A program made the translations under genes and the position numbers. The notes under the pieces are model-generated. The model did not search any database and was not told where the DNA came from. It saw only the letters and a program-made list of their open reading frames with translations. From positions 15,811 to 79,810 of the forward strand of contig CAKQQT010000014.1 of NCBI GenBank assembly GCA_934271235.1: a stretch of DNA of 64,000 bases, written 5' to 3'. This stretch comes from an uncultured Clostridia bacterium. Its GTDB lineage: Bacteria > Bacillota > Clostridia > Peptostreptococcales > Anaerovoracaceae. Positions 1-8,845 of the stretch are shown in pieces (positions within the stretch are counted from its first letter, which is position 1; the number at the start of each line of letters is the position of its first letter).

Positions 1-825
1 TGCGGTCTGAAATTCCTCGCCGATCATACCGAGCCGAAGAAGCCATGTACGAAAGGTATATTTTTCGTTCGTGCTTTTCGTCCGGCTGTGCGAGGCGCCC
101 TTTTGCACAAGGGCTTGATGGCTGATAGCAAGGCTGAGCTGGATATAGGTTTTGACTTTTCCTGCGTGCATCGTCCCGTTGAACAAGCGAAACTCAATCG
201 TGCCTTTTGAAAACACGCTGTGCAGATTCAGCGCATGATAGCGGCTCTCATCATAATGATCAAAGCTTCTGCTGTCTCCGTGATACCACATCCGCTCAAA
301 GTTTTCGATGCTCCTCGGTTTCTTCCGGTTCAGCTCCTCTAAGAAACGCAGATCTGTTTTCTGGCAGTAGTGATCCTCTCTTGCGACATCGACGGCAAGT
401 GCTTTATATAGCAGATCTTCTTTCGATACCATGATATTCACAAGGTTGCGGAGGGTTTTCACGCTGTGCGGCGCTGCATCCACATGAATGTGAATCCCGC
501 AGGAACGATTTACACAAGCACCCGCATGCCGCAGTTTTCGCACAAGCTCCTGTATCGTTTCGATATCTTCGTAATGACAAATCGGGGAAACGACTTCCAC
601 CTTATATCGGTCATTTGCGGATCCTCCATCACGCGCAGTGGGATGAATCGATGCATCGCTGACCACCTTCCACCTTCTCCCCTGCCCGTCCGTCACATGG
701 TACGCATCATAACTTCCGCCGTCATACACCTCATGCGTATCAAAATATGCGGCGATGACTTCGGCTGCCTTTCTTCGGGGAATTCCCGTCATTTCCATTT
801 CGATGCCGAATCTCTGACTTCTCAA
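1..825 (-). CDS. Putative amidoligase (COOH-NH2 ligase family), 3' end beyond window
   Basis: An open frame of 275 codons runs to base 1 without a stop, so the C-terminus is outside the window. Near the N-terminus is RFGIEMEMTG, the opening strand typical of the putative amidoligase family (ATP-dependent carboxylate-amine ligases related to glutamine synthetase and gamma-glutamylcysteine ligase). Further along are GIHIHVD and IEFRLFNGTMH, the metal/ATP-site strands of that family. The likely start is the TTG at 825-823, whose last bases overlap the TGA of the upstream gene (TTGA), which suggests translational coupling. Such amidoligases are common cargo in clostridial ICEs next to DUF6103 proteins; the substrate is unknown. 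The family call is fairly sure, the exact start less so. Confidence 0.75.
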   Translation of the reverse strand, partial: MRSQRFGIEMEMTGIPRRKAAEVIAAYFDTHEVYDGGSYDAYHVTDGQGRRWKVVSDASIHPTARDGGSANDRYKVEVVSPICHYEDIETIQELVRKLRHAGACVNRSCGIHIHVDAAPHSVKTLRNLVNIMVSKEDLLYKALAVDVAREDHYCQKTDLRFLEELNRKKPRSIENFERMWYHGDSRSFDHYDESRYHALNLHSVFSKGTIEFRLFNGTMHAGKVKTYIQLSLAISHQALVQKGASHSRTKSTNEKYTFRTWLLRLGMIGEEFQTA

Positions 826-1061
826 ACGGAATCAGTCCTTTGCACCTGCGCCTTATCCTGTTTCTTTTTTTCTTTTTTCTGCTCGGAAGAAATCCGCTGC
901 GATACAAAGTCCCGAACTGCAGGCGGCACCTGCTTTGCATAGAGGTTATCAAGTGCTGCGGTCAGCTCCGCTTCCAAGTTCATCCCCTTTTGCGCAAGGT
1001 ACATGGTAAGCGCCGCATACTTTTCTTCTTCGTATGCGATACTGATATTTACTTTCTTCAT
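822..1061 (-). CDS. Small ICE protein, DUF6103-like
   Basis: A 79-residue charged protein. The first 50 residues (MKKVNISIAYEEEK..., then a helix ending in LDNLYAKQVPP) resemble a ribbon-helix-helix-like or DUF6103 fold, and the last 25 residues are very rich in Lys, Gln and Glu. It overlaps its upstream neighbour by 4 bases (ATGA) and the downstream amidoligase by 4 (TTGA), so the three are read as one translationally coupled block. Function is unknown; I recognise the family by resemblance to proteins that accompany amidoligases in clostridial ICEs. Confidence 0.65.
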   Translation of the reverse strand: MKKVNISIAYEEEKYAALTMYLAQKGMNLEAELTAALDNLYAKQVPPAVRDFVSQRISSEQKKEKKKQDKAQVQRTDSV

Positions 1062-1429
1062 TTAAGACCTCCCAAAATCATCCCATCTTCCATCGCAGGC
1101 GTGTACCGCTCGATCGGAAGTTCTTCCTGCGCCTCGACAGCCGCACGAACCAGCGGCAGAAAGGCTGCATACCTTGCATAGCTTGCACCCTCTGCTTCAA
1201 TGAGAATGGCATCCTCATAGCCATCGCCAAGCACCATCAGGCAGTGCGCGATATCGTCTTGATCAAGCCCCATCAGATCGCGATAGCGAATCAAAAAGTC
1301 GTACTCCTCCAGAAGATTTTCTTTTAGATGCACAAAGTCGCTTCCGCTTAGCTCCAAGATTTTTTCCACTTTGCACAGCCTCGTATCAAAACGAGGTTCC
1401 TTACGAAACAGCGTTGTGTTTAGCTCCAT
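1058..1429 (-). CDS. Hypothetical ICE protein (DUF6329-like)
   Basis: A 123-residue soluble acidic protein starting MELNTTLFRKEPR and ending with a compact segment (LPIERYTPAMEDGMILGGLK). A well-placed GGAGAAG ribosome binding site precedes the ATG at 1429. It resembles small proteins often annotated DUF6329 in conjugative elements, but I see no catalytic motif and assign no function. It lies 71 bases after the NlpC/P60 gene and overlaps the next gene by ATGA. Confidence 0.55.
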   Translation of the reverse strand: MELNTTLFRKEPRFDTRLCKVEKILELSGSDFVHLKENLLEEYDFLIRYRDLMGLDQDDIAHCLMVLGDGYEDAILIEAEGASYARYAAFLPLVRAAVEAQEELPIERYTPAMEDGMILGGLK

Positions 1430-1500
1430 AAAACTTCTCCTTTCCTGCTTTCAAAAAAGCAAAAAGCACAGAAAGCATTTTTGCTTCCCATGCTGATCAT

Positions 1501-2502
1501 TCATAGTTCATAGCTGACGCCCGGCACTTTCAGCCAGTGCGTCCATGTTCCCGCAGACAGCCTTGTCTCCAAAATGCCTGCGCGTGTATTGGCAGCTTCG
1601 ATCACCTTGCCGTCTCCGACATAGATGCCGATATGCCCTTTCTGCCAAACCGCAATGCCGGGGATCTTTGGCATAGAAGAAATCCTTCCTTTTTCTTTTG
1701 CCTTCTCAAACATTCCGTCTGTACCGACATCGGCATGTCCGCCGCGTCCGTACTCGATTCTTTTCGTTTCCGGATTCAGCCATAGATAGCCCTTGATAAG
1801 GCCGACGCAGTCTACCGTGCGTTTTCCAAGATAATTTTCGCTGATGAACTTCTTTTCTGCACCGATTTCCGCAGGGTACTGCTTCAGCTTCTGCTGAAAG
1901 GCCCGTCCCGTCAGCACTTCGCCGTAAGTTCCCCAGACATAGCCCCAGCCGCCCGTTTTTGCGCGCTTTGCCCATAGCGCAAGGTCATGCGCATTCTTCG
2001 TCTTTGGATTTTCATAGCCGCTGAGATTGATAACATCTGCACTTTCGGCGCTAAGAAGCGCCTTCAGGTCATCGTCCGAAACAGAAATTCCGAATGCCTT
2101 TCGGATTTCTTCGATCAGCGCATCCGTATCCTCACCTTTTTCAAAACAGTCTGCGAGCTTTTCCGCAAAGCCGGGCTGCTCGCCTTTCTCATAGAGAAAC
2201 ACAAGATAGATGGCTTTGGCTTCTTCTGCTCTGCCGCTAAGATCTCTTTCGGAAAGCGCCTTTTCGATTTCAGAAAACACCGACTCCATCCTTTCAAATT
2301 CTCTCTGCTGGGCCTCCGGCATCCTATTTGCGATGCTTTCAAAGAAATTTTCTGCATCTTCACCTTCAGCGAAAAATTCGCACAGCGCGCTGACCGGCAT
2401 GACGGCAAAAAGCAGAAATCCTAACAGAATCGCAAGCGCCGTATCCCGTATCCGTTTATCACTGACCGCAGCAAGGGCCAGCCGTTTTAAGACCATCTGC
2501 AT
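1501..2502 (-). CDS. NlpC/P60-type peptidoglycan hydrolase of the conjugation module
   Basis: The 333-residue protein has an N-terminal membrane/signal helix (residues about 20-42), a charged helical region, and a C-terminal NlpC/P60-like cysteine peptidase domain. The probable catalytic Cys lies in TVDCVGLIKGYLW and the His in KGHIGIYVGDG. It would cut the peptide stems of peptidoglycan locally so that the mating channel can cross the wall, as the VirB1/Tn916 Orf14-type hydrolases do. The start codon lies immediately after the virB4 stop, with a GGGGGAAG ribosome binding site inside the virB4 end. Confidence 0.8.
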   Translation of the reverse strand: MQMVLKRLALAAVSDKRIRDTALAILLGFLLFAVMPVSALCEFFAEGEDAENFFESIANRMPEAQQREFERMESVFSEIEKALSERDLSGRAEEAKAIYLVFLYEKGEQPGFAEKLADCFEKGEDTDALIEEIRKAFGISVSDDDLKALLSAESADVINLSGYENPKTKNAHDLALWAKRAKTGGWGYVWGTYGEVLTGRAFQQKLKQYPAEIGAEKKFISENYLGKRTVDCVGLIKGYLWLNPETKRIEYGRGGHADVGTDGMFEKAKEKGRISSMPKIPGIAVWQKGHIGIYVGDGKVIEAANTRAGILETRLSAGTWTHWLKVPGVSYEL

Positions 2503-4356
2503 TTATCTTCCCCCTGCCTTTCCAAACAGCGCTTCTTTGTAATCCGGCGCGATCACCTGCAGCAGATACCGCTCGCTGCCGCAGCGATATAGGGCGGTGC
2601 CGCGCTCCGGGTATTTGATCAGCTCGTACTCGCTTGGCTCGACCTGCAGCGCATCCATGTATTCTTTTGCGTTGATCTGCCCGGCGTGAAACAGAAACTG
2701 ATGGGTCGGAATCGAAAAGAGCGGCTTGGTGTATTCCTTAACCGCAGGGATTAAAAAGTCCTCGACATTTTGACTGGCGATCGCAATCGAAGAGTCTTTT
2801 TTCCGGTCACGCTTCATGCCATTTCGAATATACTCAATCGCTGTCATGTTTGATAAAAACAGATACAGCTCATCAATCGCGGCCAGCGTGTTTCCTCTGG
2901 ACAAGAGGAGGTTGGACATATATGATAAAATGTTAAACAGCATCGCGTCCTTAAGCTTCTTGTTTGTATCCATCAGACCTTTCACGCCAAAACACAAAAA
3001 GTCATCGGCTTTGATGTTCGTATGGCCGTTAAAGAAGCGGCTTTCCGCGCCCACGCACATCGAGTGAATCCCAAGACAGACTCGCTGCAGCGTTTCTTCG
3101 GTATAGATTTCTTTTTTCGATGCGTCATAGTTTTCATAGGCTTCCTCGCACAGTGCGTAAAAGTCCTGCATGCGCGGATAGTTTTCCGGCCGCATGCGTG
3201 CATAATCCGTATAGTCATTGATGCCGAAGTTTCGGTAAAGCTGCGTGATCAGGATCTCAATCGTATCGATCTCTTCATCGCTGAAATCCTTATAGCAGCG
3301 GAAAAAGTCCTTTAGAAATGCGATATGCTGCGAAAGCCTTGTGCTTTTACGAAACGCTTCCGGGATATCCTCTGTTTCTTTTTCTGCTTTTTCATCGCTA
3401 TCATCCGGCTCTGCCCACATCTTTGGTTCGAGCGGGTTGATGATATACCGGCCGCTGAGAAAGTCAAGGTAGGTGCCGCCAAGGTTTTCGCAGAGTTCCT
3501 GGTACTCGGTCTCCGGGTCTAAACAGATGATCTGCTTTCCGGCCTCTCTGGTGTTAATCAGGAGCAGTTTTAACAGGTACGACTTTCCCTGCCCGGAATT
3601 ACCGAGGATTAGGATGTTCGCGTTCGTCTTGTCCTCTGCCCTGCGGTCAAAATCCACCAGCAGGTTCGTGCCGTACTTATCGCGCCCGATATATAGCCCT
3701 TTCGGGTCGGTTTTTCCGGAGAAGTTAAACGGAAACAGATTTGCAGCCGACGAGCACGGAAGCACCCGCTCAAAGAGCGCGCCAAACATATTTTCGCCAA
3801 ACGGCAGGCTCGATAAAAATCCTTCCTTTTGCCTAAGCGTCAGTTTATCTACCGTAATCTTGCAGCGCGTAAGTTCCATGTCAATTTCCCCTGCCAGTGC
3901 AAGGAGCGCTTCCTGCGAGCGTGCTTTGAGTTCTAAAAATACCGCTACATGAAGCAGCGGCTCGCGGTCTTTTCTGAGGTTGGCAAGCAGGGTCACAACA
4001 TCCTCTAAGTTTCCTGCAGCCTCGATCGTTTCGTTCACATCGCTTCCCCCGGATTTTAATTTGTTTTTGCGCGCGGCGTTTTGAATGATCTTTCGCTGCT
4101 CGATCGGCTCGACCAGCCTATGATAAATCTTTAAGGTCACGCCGTTTCGGTCCGCAAGCTGCGAAAAAACTGCCTGCGCCTCGGTGGACGGCGGATATTC
4201 TTTCACCGCCCATACCATGCGGTAGGTATCACCGAGAATGTAGTATCCGGTGAAAAAGCGCAGCGCACTTGGCGTAATCAGATCGAAGAAATCTTTGGTG
4301 CGGATTGCTTCTTGTTCTTCTTCTGTGATCACTCTATCTTTTCGTTTCCGTAGCAT
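2503..4356 (-). CDS. VirB4-family conjugation ATPase
   Basis: This is the motor ATPase of the type IV secretion apparatus. The Walker A motif is GNSGQGKS (about residue 255) and the Walker B strand is AAIDELYLFLS; a FSIPTHQFLFHAG segment near the C-terminus fits the VirB4/TraE family. I place the start at the internal ATG at 4356 (MLRKRKDRVITEEE) rather than the upstream ATG at 4398, because the first 14 residues of the longer frame look unrelated to the family. The gene overlaps the upstream gene by 23 bases. At 617 residues it is short for VirB4; part of the usual N-terminal region is probably the separate upstream protein. Confidence 0.9.
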   Translation of the reverse strand: MLRKRKDRVITEEEQEAIRTKDFFDLITPSALRFFTGYYILGDTYRMVWAVKEYPPSTEAQAVFSQLADRNGVTLKIYHRLVEPIEQRKIIQNAARKNKLKSGGSDVNETIEAAGNLEDVVTLLANLRKDREPLLHVAVFLELKARSQEALLALAGEIDMELTRCKITVDKLTLRQKEGFLSSLPFGENMFGALFERVLPCSSAANLFPFNFSGKTDPKGLYIGRDKYGTNLLVDFDRRAEDKTNANILILGNSGQGKSYLLKLLLINTREAGKQIICLDPETEYQELCENLGGTYLDFLSGRYIINPLEPKMWAEPDDSDEKAEKETEDIPEAFRKSTRLSQHIAFLKDFFRCYKDFSDEEIDTIEILITQLYRNFGINDYTDYARMRPENYPRMQDFYALCEEAYENYDASKKEIYTEETLQRVCLGIHSMCVGAESRFFNGHTNIKADDFLCFGVKGLMDTNKKLKDAMLFNILSYMSNLLLSRGNTLAAIDELYLFLSNMTAIEYIRNGMKRDRKKDSSIAIASQNVEDFLIPAVKEYTKPLFSIPTHQFLFHAGQINAKEYMDALQVEPSEYELIKYPERGTALYRCGSERYLLQVIAPDYKEALFGKAGGR

Positions 4357-4978
4357 CTTCGTCGTCTCCTTCCAAGTTAAAATACTGCATGCCGTCAAAG
4401 TCCGGCATAGCCTGTCCGTTTAGCGACGCATCAAAGTAGATAGCAAGCAAGCGCTTGATCTCAGCCCTTTTGAGCCTTCGCACTTCAAAGCCCTGCTCTG
4501 CGATGATCTTTTCGATGCGGTTTGCTTCCGCAAATTCCGCGGCATCGTTTTCTTCTTTGCACTTTTTTACAAACAGAAACTGCCGGGAGGTTGCCATCTC
4601 AAGCTGCATCCGGTCTAAAAACTGCATATCTTTTTTCAAAAGCCGCAGAACTTTTGGATCCGGATGTTCTTTGCTCCGCTCTTTGAGATACCGCAGGTTC
4701 TCATCGAATCGTTCGGCGGCGTCCATGCACAGGATCAGAATATCCGGCAGCGCGGAAAGCACCATCATCAAGTGGCGTTCCTTAATCTCCACGCTTTCTC
4801 TTGATAATACCGAAATATTGGTTGGGCTGACCCGAAAGAAAAGGTAGGTGCTGCCTCCTGCTTTCAAGCCGTAATCTGTGAAATCACTTAACCCAAGAAA
4901 CGCCTGCAATGCTGCCTTCTTCTTAGAGCGCCCTTTTCGTTTGTTTTCTTTTTTTGGTTTCTTCTTTTTTTCTTTCAT
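4334..4978 (-). CDS. Conjugation protein, VirB4-associated
   Basis: A 214-residue protein with a Lys-rich N-terminus (MKEKKKKPKKENKRKGRSKK) followed by a domain containing STYLFFRVSPTNISVLS. That segment resembles the N-terminal domain of VirB4 proteins, so VirB4 may be split into two polypeptides here. The start is set at 4978 because TGGAGGTGAAGG lies just upstream; the earlier ATG at 4999 lacks such a site. It lies between the PrgI-like membrane protein and VirB4, the usual place in Gram-positive ICEs. Function is inferred from context. Confidence 0.7.
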   Translation of the reverse strand: MKEKKKKPKKENKRKGRSKKKAALQAFLGLSDFTDYGLKAGGSTYLFFRVSPTNISVLSRESVEIKERHLMMVLSALPDILILCMDAAERFDENLRYLKERSKEHPDPKVLRLLKKDMQFLDRMQLEMATSRQFLFVKKCKEENDAAEFAEANRIEKIIAEQGFEVRRLKRAEIKRLLAIYFDASLNGQAMPDFDGMQYFNLEGDDEDATETKR

Positions 4979-4985
4979 CTTTCCT

Positions 4986-5249
4986 TCACCTCCAGTCATA
5001 GCGCTGCTGACCGGTAACGAAAAACCGCATACACCACGAAAGATACTCCAGCACAGTGTATGCGGAAAGGCGAATGGTCAGAAACGCAAAGCCAAAGCTT
5101 ATCCCAAGCGGAAGCAAAATTCCGAGCTTTGCCAGCGCGACAGCAGAAAAAAGAAGCGCCACGCTTAAGATGGCAAAGTCTCTAAGGCTCCACAGCCAAA
5201 GACTCGCCTTTTCTTTTAGGTTTTTTGGGTATAGGTAAATACGGTTCAT
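4986..5249 (-). CDS. Small inner-membrane conjugation protein (PrgI/VirB3-like)
   Basis: An 87-residue protein with two closely spaced hydrophobic segments (about residues 24-45 and 46-65), short cytoplasmic ends, and the YLYPKNLKEKASLWLWSLRD start often seen in PrgI/TcpE/VirB3-like proteins. It lies directly between the TrbL-like channel protein and the VirB4 genes, the conserved position of this component. It would dock the ATPase to the membrane channel. Assignment rests on size, topology and position. Confidence 0.7.
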   Translation of the reverse strand: MNRIYLYPKNLKEKASLWLWSLRDFAILSVALLFSAVALAKLGILLPLGISFGFAFLTIRLSAYTVLEYLSWCMRFFVTGQQRYDWR

Positions 5250-5264
5250 ATATTTCCCCTCTCG

Positions 5265-6137
5265 TTATGGTCTTGCAAACATGCGCGTTAGATAAATGGC
5301 GCTTTGCGCACTGTGCGCTGCGCTCATCAGATTCATCTTTGCTGAGGTATCCATTCCAAACTGCCCGGCAATGCGCGGCACTTCGCCTGCTGCAAGCATG
5401 ATGCCGATGCCGATGATTTTGTTTCCCGGAAAGGTCATCAGCCCCAGCATTAAAAGCGTGGTCTGCAGGAACGCCGTCAGACACAGCGCGATCACCTGCT
5501 TGGTCCACTGAATAAAGCCATCGGTATACCCACGCGGCACACTGAATAGATACATCGAGCCGACCGCGATCTGCACAAGCAGGATTCCTCCGCGCTTGAT
5601 ATTTTGAAAAAATACCTTGGTGATCGCATAGGCAAAGGCAATCAAAATCAGCACCGCAAGCAGGGTCACTTCTGTGAGATCCTCAATCAGGAAGTTTCCC
5701 GATAGCGTCTGCACGACTTTTCCTGAAAAACCGCCGCTTCCGTCCGCGGTAAAAATTCCAAGAAGCTCGCCCGATAGTGTGTTTTGCAGCGAGATGGAAA
5801 AGCGGTAAAGCTCAATCGGAAGTGCACCTACCAAACTTGCCGCAAAAAATCCTTTCAGCACATTGAGTGCTGTCATGTTTAAATTGCCGCGCCCGTTCTG
5901 GTATTCGATGGCCGCATCAAACACAGCCGTCACCATTCCGATGCCAAAGAGCGCCCAGCCAAAGAGACTGAAAAGCTGCACGACTGCCGCAACCCACGAG
6001 AGGTCAAAGATTTCTGCCCCCATGTTTCCCATCATCGCAAAAAAATCTGCAGCTGCCTGATAGATGGTTTCATACAGCCACATCAGCAGATTGTTCCAAA
6101 TGATTTTCCCAATCTGATCCCCGATCCATTCAAACAT
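5265..6137 (-). CDS. TrbL/VirB6-like polytopic channel protein (DUF6045-type)
   Basis: A 290-residue protein with about six hydrophobic segments; it starts MFEWIGDQIGKIIWNNLLMW and ends in a soluble, mildly basic tail (SAAHSAQSAIYLTRMFARP). Size and topology match the VirB6/TrbL-type channel subunits of Gram-positive conjugation systems. A GGAGAGAGC ribosome binding site precedes the start. It is the first conjugation gene after the AT-rich cassette, so the normal operon (VirB2-like, TrbL, VirB3, VirB4) is split by the insertion. Its transcription may now depend on a local promoter or on read-through from the cassette. Confidence 0.8.
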   Translation of the reverse strand: MFEWIGDQIGKIIWNNLLMWLYETIYQAAADFFAMMGNMGAEIFDLSWVAAVVQLFSLFGWALFGIGMVTAVFDAAIEYQNGRGNLNMTALNVLKGFFAASLVGALPIELYRFSISLQNTLSGELLGIFTADGSGGFSGKVVQTLSGNFLIEDLTEVTLLAVLILIAFAYAITKVFFQNIKRGGILLVQIAVGSMYLFSVPRGYTDGFIQWTKQVIALCLTAFLQTTLLMLGLMTFPGNKIIGIGIMLAAGEVPRIAGQFGMDTSAKMNLMSAAHSAQSAIYLTRMFARP

Positions 6138-6173
6138 CTGCTCTCTCCTTTTCCTTTTTTATCTTTCAAACAG

Positions 6174-6232
6174 AAAAAGAGGGGATTCCCCTTTTTCCGC
6201 ATACAAAAAGACTGCCTACTCGCAGTATAGTC
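6174..6232 (-). terminator. Two stem-loops closing the AT-rich cassette
   Basis: Read on the minus strand, an ACTGC-loop-GCAGT hairpin is followed by CTTTTTG (about 6206-6232). It is followed by a second hairpin in which AAAAAGGGG pairs with CCCCTCTTTTT (6174-6196). Both lie between the aminomutase-like gene and the TrbL-like gene and could stop transcription leaving the cassette. Which ends of these sequences belonged to the original ICE cannot be told from one sequence. Confidence 0.55.
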
Positions 6233-6262
6233 GGCACTTTTGCATTTATAATTGTACTATAT

Positions 6263-7234
6263 TTATACTTTTGTTTTATTATCGATATCTGGATATTCGT
6301 GTCTGTTACCTTTATAGTCAGTCACTATCGTATTTCCAGTTGCATCTTTTTCATAATAAAATGGGCCTAACGGTACTTTTCCAAATCCATTTGGAATATC
6401 CAAAACATATGTTGGCCAACAAATCCCAGAAACTCTGCCTCTAATCCCCTTTAAAATATTTTGTCCCTCATTAATACTTGTTCTAAAATGTCCCGTACCC
6501 GGTACAAGGTCACAATGATGTAAATAATACGGTTTTACTCTATTTTCAATAAGTTTTCTACATAATTTTTCAATTGTGTTTGTATCGGCATTTACTCCTT
6601 TAAGTAGTGCACTTTGACTTAACAGAACTATTCCTCTTTGCGAGAGCATTTTTAGTTTTTCTGATACTTCGGTGGTAATCTCGTCCGGATGGTTGCAGTG
6701 AATTACGATATACAAGGGTTCAAATTTACATAATGTGTCTGTCAGCTTATTTGTAATGATACTTGGCTCTGCAATTATTGCACGAGTGTGTATACGTAAC
6801 ACTTTAATATGCGATATTTTCTTTAATTCATTTATAATATATTCCAGTTTTCTGATATCCGTCATAAGTGGTTCCCCACCGGTTAAAATCACTTCCCATA
6901 TCTCATCATGTGCAGATATGTATTTCATTGCTTCAGAAATTTCGTCATATGTCAGTTCTGTCTTTTCTGTTTGTAATCTCCACTTTCTAAAACAGAATCT
7001 ACATTGTATAAGGCAATCATTACGTGGAAAAAGCAATACTCTATCTGAATATCTATGGATTAGTCCTTTTGCCTTAGTATATATTTCATCTCCAATTGGA
7101 TCTACTATTTCACAATCCTTAATCTCATATTCCCTTGAATCAATTTTGTATTGTCTTTCTATAGGATGTCCTTCTGGTAATTCTGCAATTTGTTTGTCTA
7201 AATATCTCGTAGTTTTTTCGAATAATGTATTCAT
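6263..7234 (-). CDS. Radical SAM lysine 2,3-aminomutase-like enzyme (KamA family, short form)
   Basis: The radical SAM cluster motif is CLIQCRFC (CX3CX2C), preceded by GLIHRYSDRVLLFPRN as in lysine 2,3-aminomutase. TGGEP follows. The two aspartates that bind the lysine side-chain amine in KamA are both present (HHCDLVPGTGHFRTS and YVLDIPNGFGK), and the latter also holds the PLP lysine. I therefore predict conversion of L-lysine to beta-lysine. At 323 residues it ends (HEYPD...) just where KamA continues into its Cys-rich zinc-binding tail, so that tail is missing, as in EF-P-modifying EpmB. No EF-P ligase gene is nearby. It lies 33 bases downstream of the B12 radical SAM gene in an AT-rich cassette. 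Confidence 0.85.
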   Translation of the reverse strand: MNTLFEKTTRYLDKQIAELPEGHPIERQYKIDSREYEIKDCEIVDPIGDEIYTKAKGLIHRYSDRVLLFPRNDCLIQCRFCFRKWRLQTEKTELTYDEISEAMKYISAHDEIWEVILTGGEPLMTDIRKLEYIINELKKISHIKVLRIHTRAIIAEPSIITNKLTDTLCKFEPLYIVIHCNHPDEITTEVSEKLKMLSQRGIVLLSQSALLKGVNADTNTIEKLCRKLIENRVKPYYLHHCDLVPGTGHFRTSINEGQNILKGIRGRVSGICWPTYVLDIPNGFGKVPLGPFYYEKDATGNTIVTDYKGNRHEYPDIDNKTKV

Positions 7235-7267
7235 TTGGTTGTCCTCCTTTTTTTCTTAATAATGTAA

Positions 7268-8746
7268 CTAATTCTTAATTTTGCGCTTTTGATATTCTTT
7301 TGCAACTACCATTAGTGCATATTGCCATAATGCATATATATGGTCCTCAGATAAATTATCTGTCCTAATTGCTGGTTTGCTATATCCAAGTTCATCAGAA
7401 TTCATCCAATACTCTGAATAATTTCTTTTTACAATTTGTAACCCAAACGCTGTAGGATTTTTTCCGATAGGCGAACCTGGATATGGCACTGGAACTCCTA
7501 TATGCGAAACTTCTGTAAGATTGTTTTTGACAAAGTAACATATTCTTTCTATCGTCCTCATCGCATCTTCTAAAGTTGCATCTCCCAAACCAATTATCCA
7601 GTATGTAATTGGTTCGATTCCTGCTTCTCTAATCATTCTGCACTGTTCTTCCGCTTTGTCAAATTTAATAGGTTTACCCATTATATCTAAATTCTCTTGC
7701 ACACCATTTTCCACTCCTAATCCAATTTGCCTACACCCTGCTTGTTTCATCAACTTTAAATCATCTTCGTTTAAACTTCCAACAGTAGTTTGGCACCACC
7801 ATGGAATGTGGTTTAATCCTCGCAAAATAAGTTCTTTGCAAATTGCATATATATGTTCCCGGTTAGACATAAATGTAAGATCACCAAAGCAATAAAAATT
7901 CATTCCATACTGCTTATAAGTATATTCGATCTCATCCACAACCTTTTGTGGATCACGATATACAATTTTATAATCTTCATATGCATTGCGATAAAACGCA
8001 TCGCATGAGCAAAATGCACAACTATAAGGACACCCTCTACTCGTAAAAAACCGCGGCATAAATGGCAATGATTCTCTACACATTAAATCATACGCTGGGT
8101 ATGATATATCGTCTAAGTTAATATGAAAATTACTTTTCTTGTTTGTAAAAACAATACTATCTTCTATTTTGTAAACAATTCCTTCTACATTCAATGGTAA
8201 TGTTCGTTCTTTCCACTGTTTTGCAATTTCAACAATTGTCTCATTCCCCTCTCCTAAAATAATTACATCAACCTCTGGGTTTTGTATAAATTCATCAGGA
8301 ACAAGCGTTGGATGCATTCCGCCAAATAGCATTAATGCATCTTTGTGAATTCTTTTCACCGTTTTCGCAATACTCAATGCATTTTCAGATGCAACGGTGA
8401 TAGTGGAAATACCAAATATCTTTGCTTTATTAAGTTGTATTATTTTTTCAACATCTTCTAGTGTTATCATACGATGTTCATTTTCTCGCAAAAAAAGATC
8501 GTATGCCTGAAAATCCAAAACATCAACAGAAAATCCTTCATCTCTTAGTGATGCCGCCAAACTGAATAATCCATGATTGACCTCGTTTGGTAAATCTCCT
8601 AAAGGTTCTTGGTTTCCCATTGATTCCCAATACTCTCTGACGATTTGATTTTGCTCTTCTTTTAAGATCTTCATCAAGAAGTTAGGTTGAATTAGAATTA
8701 CATCCAATTCCTTAGGTGTGAACATAATCTCTCTAATACTTCTCAT
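7268..8746 (-). CDS. B12-binding domain radical SAM enzyme
   Basis: The 492-residue protein has an N-terminal cobalamin-binding Rossmann domain (about residues 14-200; FGGMHPTLVPDEF and VIILGEGNET are typical) and a radical SAM domain with RGCPYSCAFC (CX3CX2C). The C-terminal 110 residues are family-specific. This architecture occurs in cobalamin-dependent methylases and ring-forming enzymes such as HpnP, OxsB and Fom3, and in many proteins of unknown function; the substrate cannot be read from sequence. A TAAAAGGAGG-type site precedes the ATG. It lies between the exporter and the aminomutase-like gene, all transcribed together, so it may modify the same small molecule. Confidence 0.85.
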   Translation of the reverse strand: MRSIREIMFTPKELDVILIQPNFLMKILKEEQNQIVREYWESMGNQEPLGDLPNEVNHGLFSLAASLRDEGFSVDVLDFQAYDLFLRENEHRMITLEDVEKIIQLNKAKIFGISTITVASENALSIAKTVKRIHKDALMLFGGMHPTLVPDEFIQNPEVDVIILGEGNETIVEIAKQWKERTLPLNVEGIVYKIEDSIVFTNKKSNFHINLDDISYPAYDLMCRESLPFMPRFFTSRGCPYSCAFCSCDAFYRNAYEDYKIVYRDPQKVVDEIEYTYKQYGMNFYCFGDLTFMSNREHIYAICKELILRGLNHIPWWCQTTVGSLNEDDLKLMKQAGCRQIGLGVENGVQENLDIMGKPIKFDKAEEQCRMIREAGIEPITYWIIGLGDATLEDAMRTIERICYFVKNNLTEVSHIGVPVPYPGSPIGKNPTAFGLQIVKRNYSEYWMNSDELGYSKPAIRTDNLSEDHIYALWQYALMVVAKEYQKRKIKN

Positions 8747-8768
8747 CTTTTTTTCCTCCTTTTACACT

Positions 8769-8845
8769 TACTTAATTAAATATATTTGATAGAATAGGTA
8801 ATAATATTGGTACTATCAAAGTCAAAATTGTTCCTGTCGTTAATG
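8769..8845. repeat. 77-base sequence repeated exactly at the right end of the window
   Basis: Bases 8769-8845 are identical to 63924-64000. The copy begins 3 bases downstream of the exporter stop codon and extends into the coding region; identity is lost immediately before it (T at 8768, C at 63923). The true repeat length is unknown because the second copy is cut by the window end. Confidence 0.95.

Noticed and set aside
6263-7234. EF-P beta-lysylation (EpmB) assignment
   Set aside because: Length fits EpmB, but substrate and PLP segments match KamA and no EpmA or EF-P gene is adjacent.
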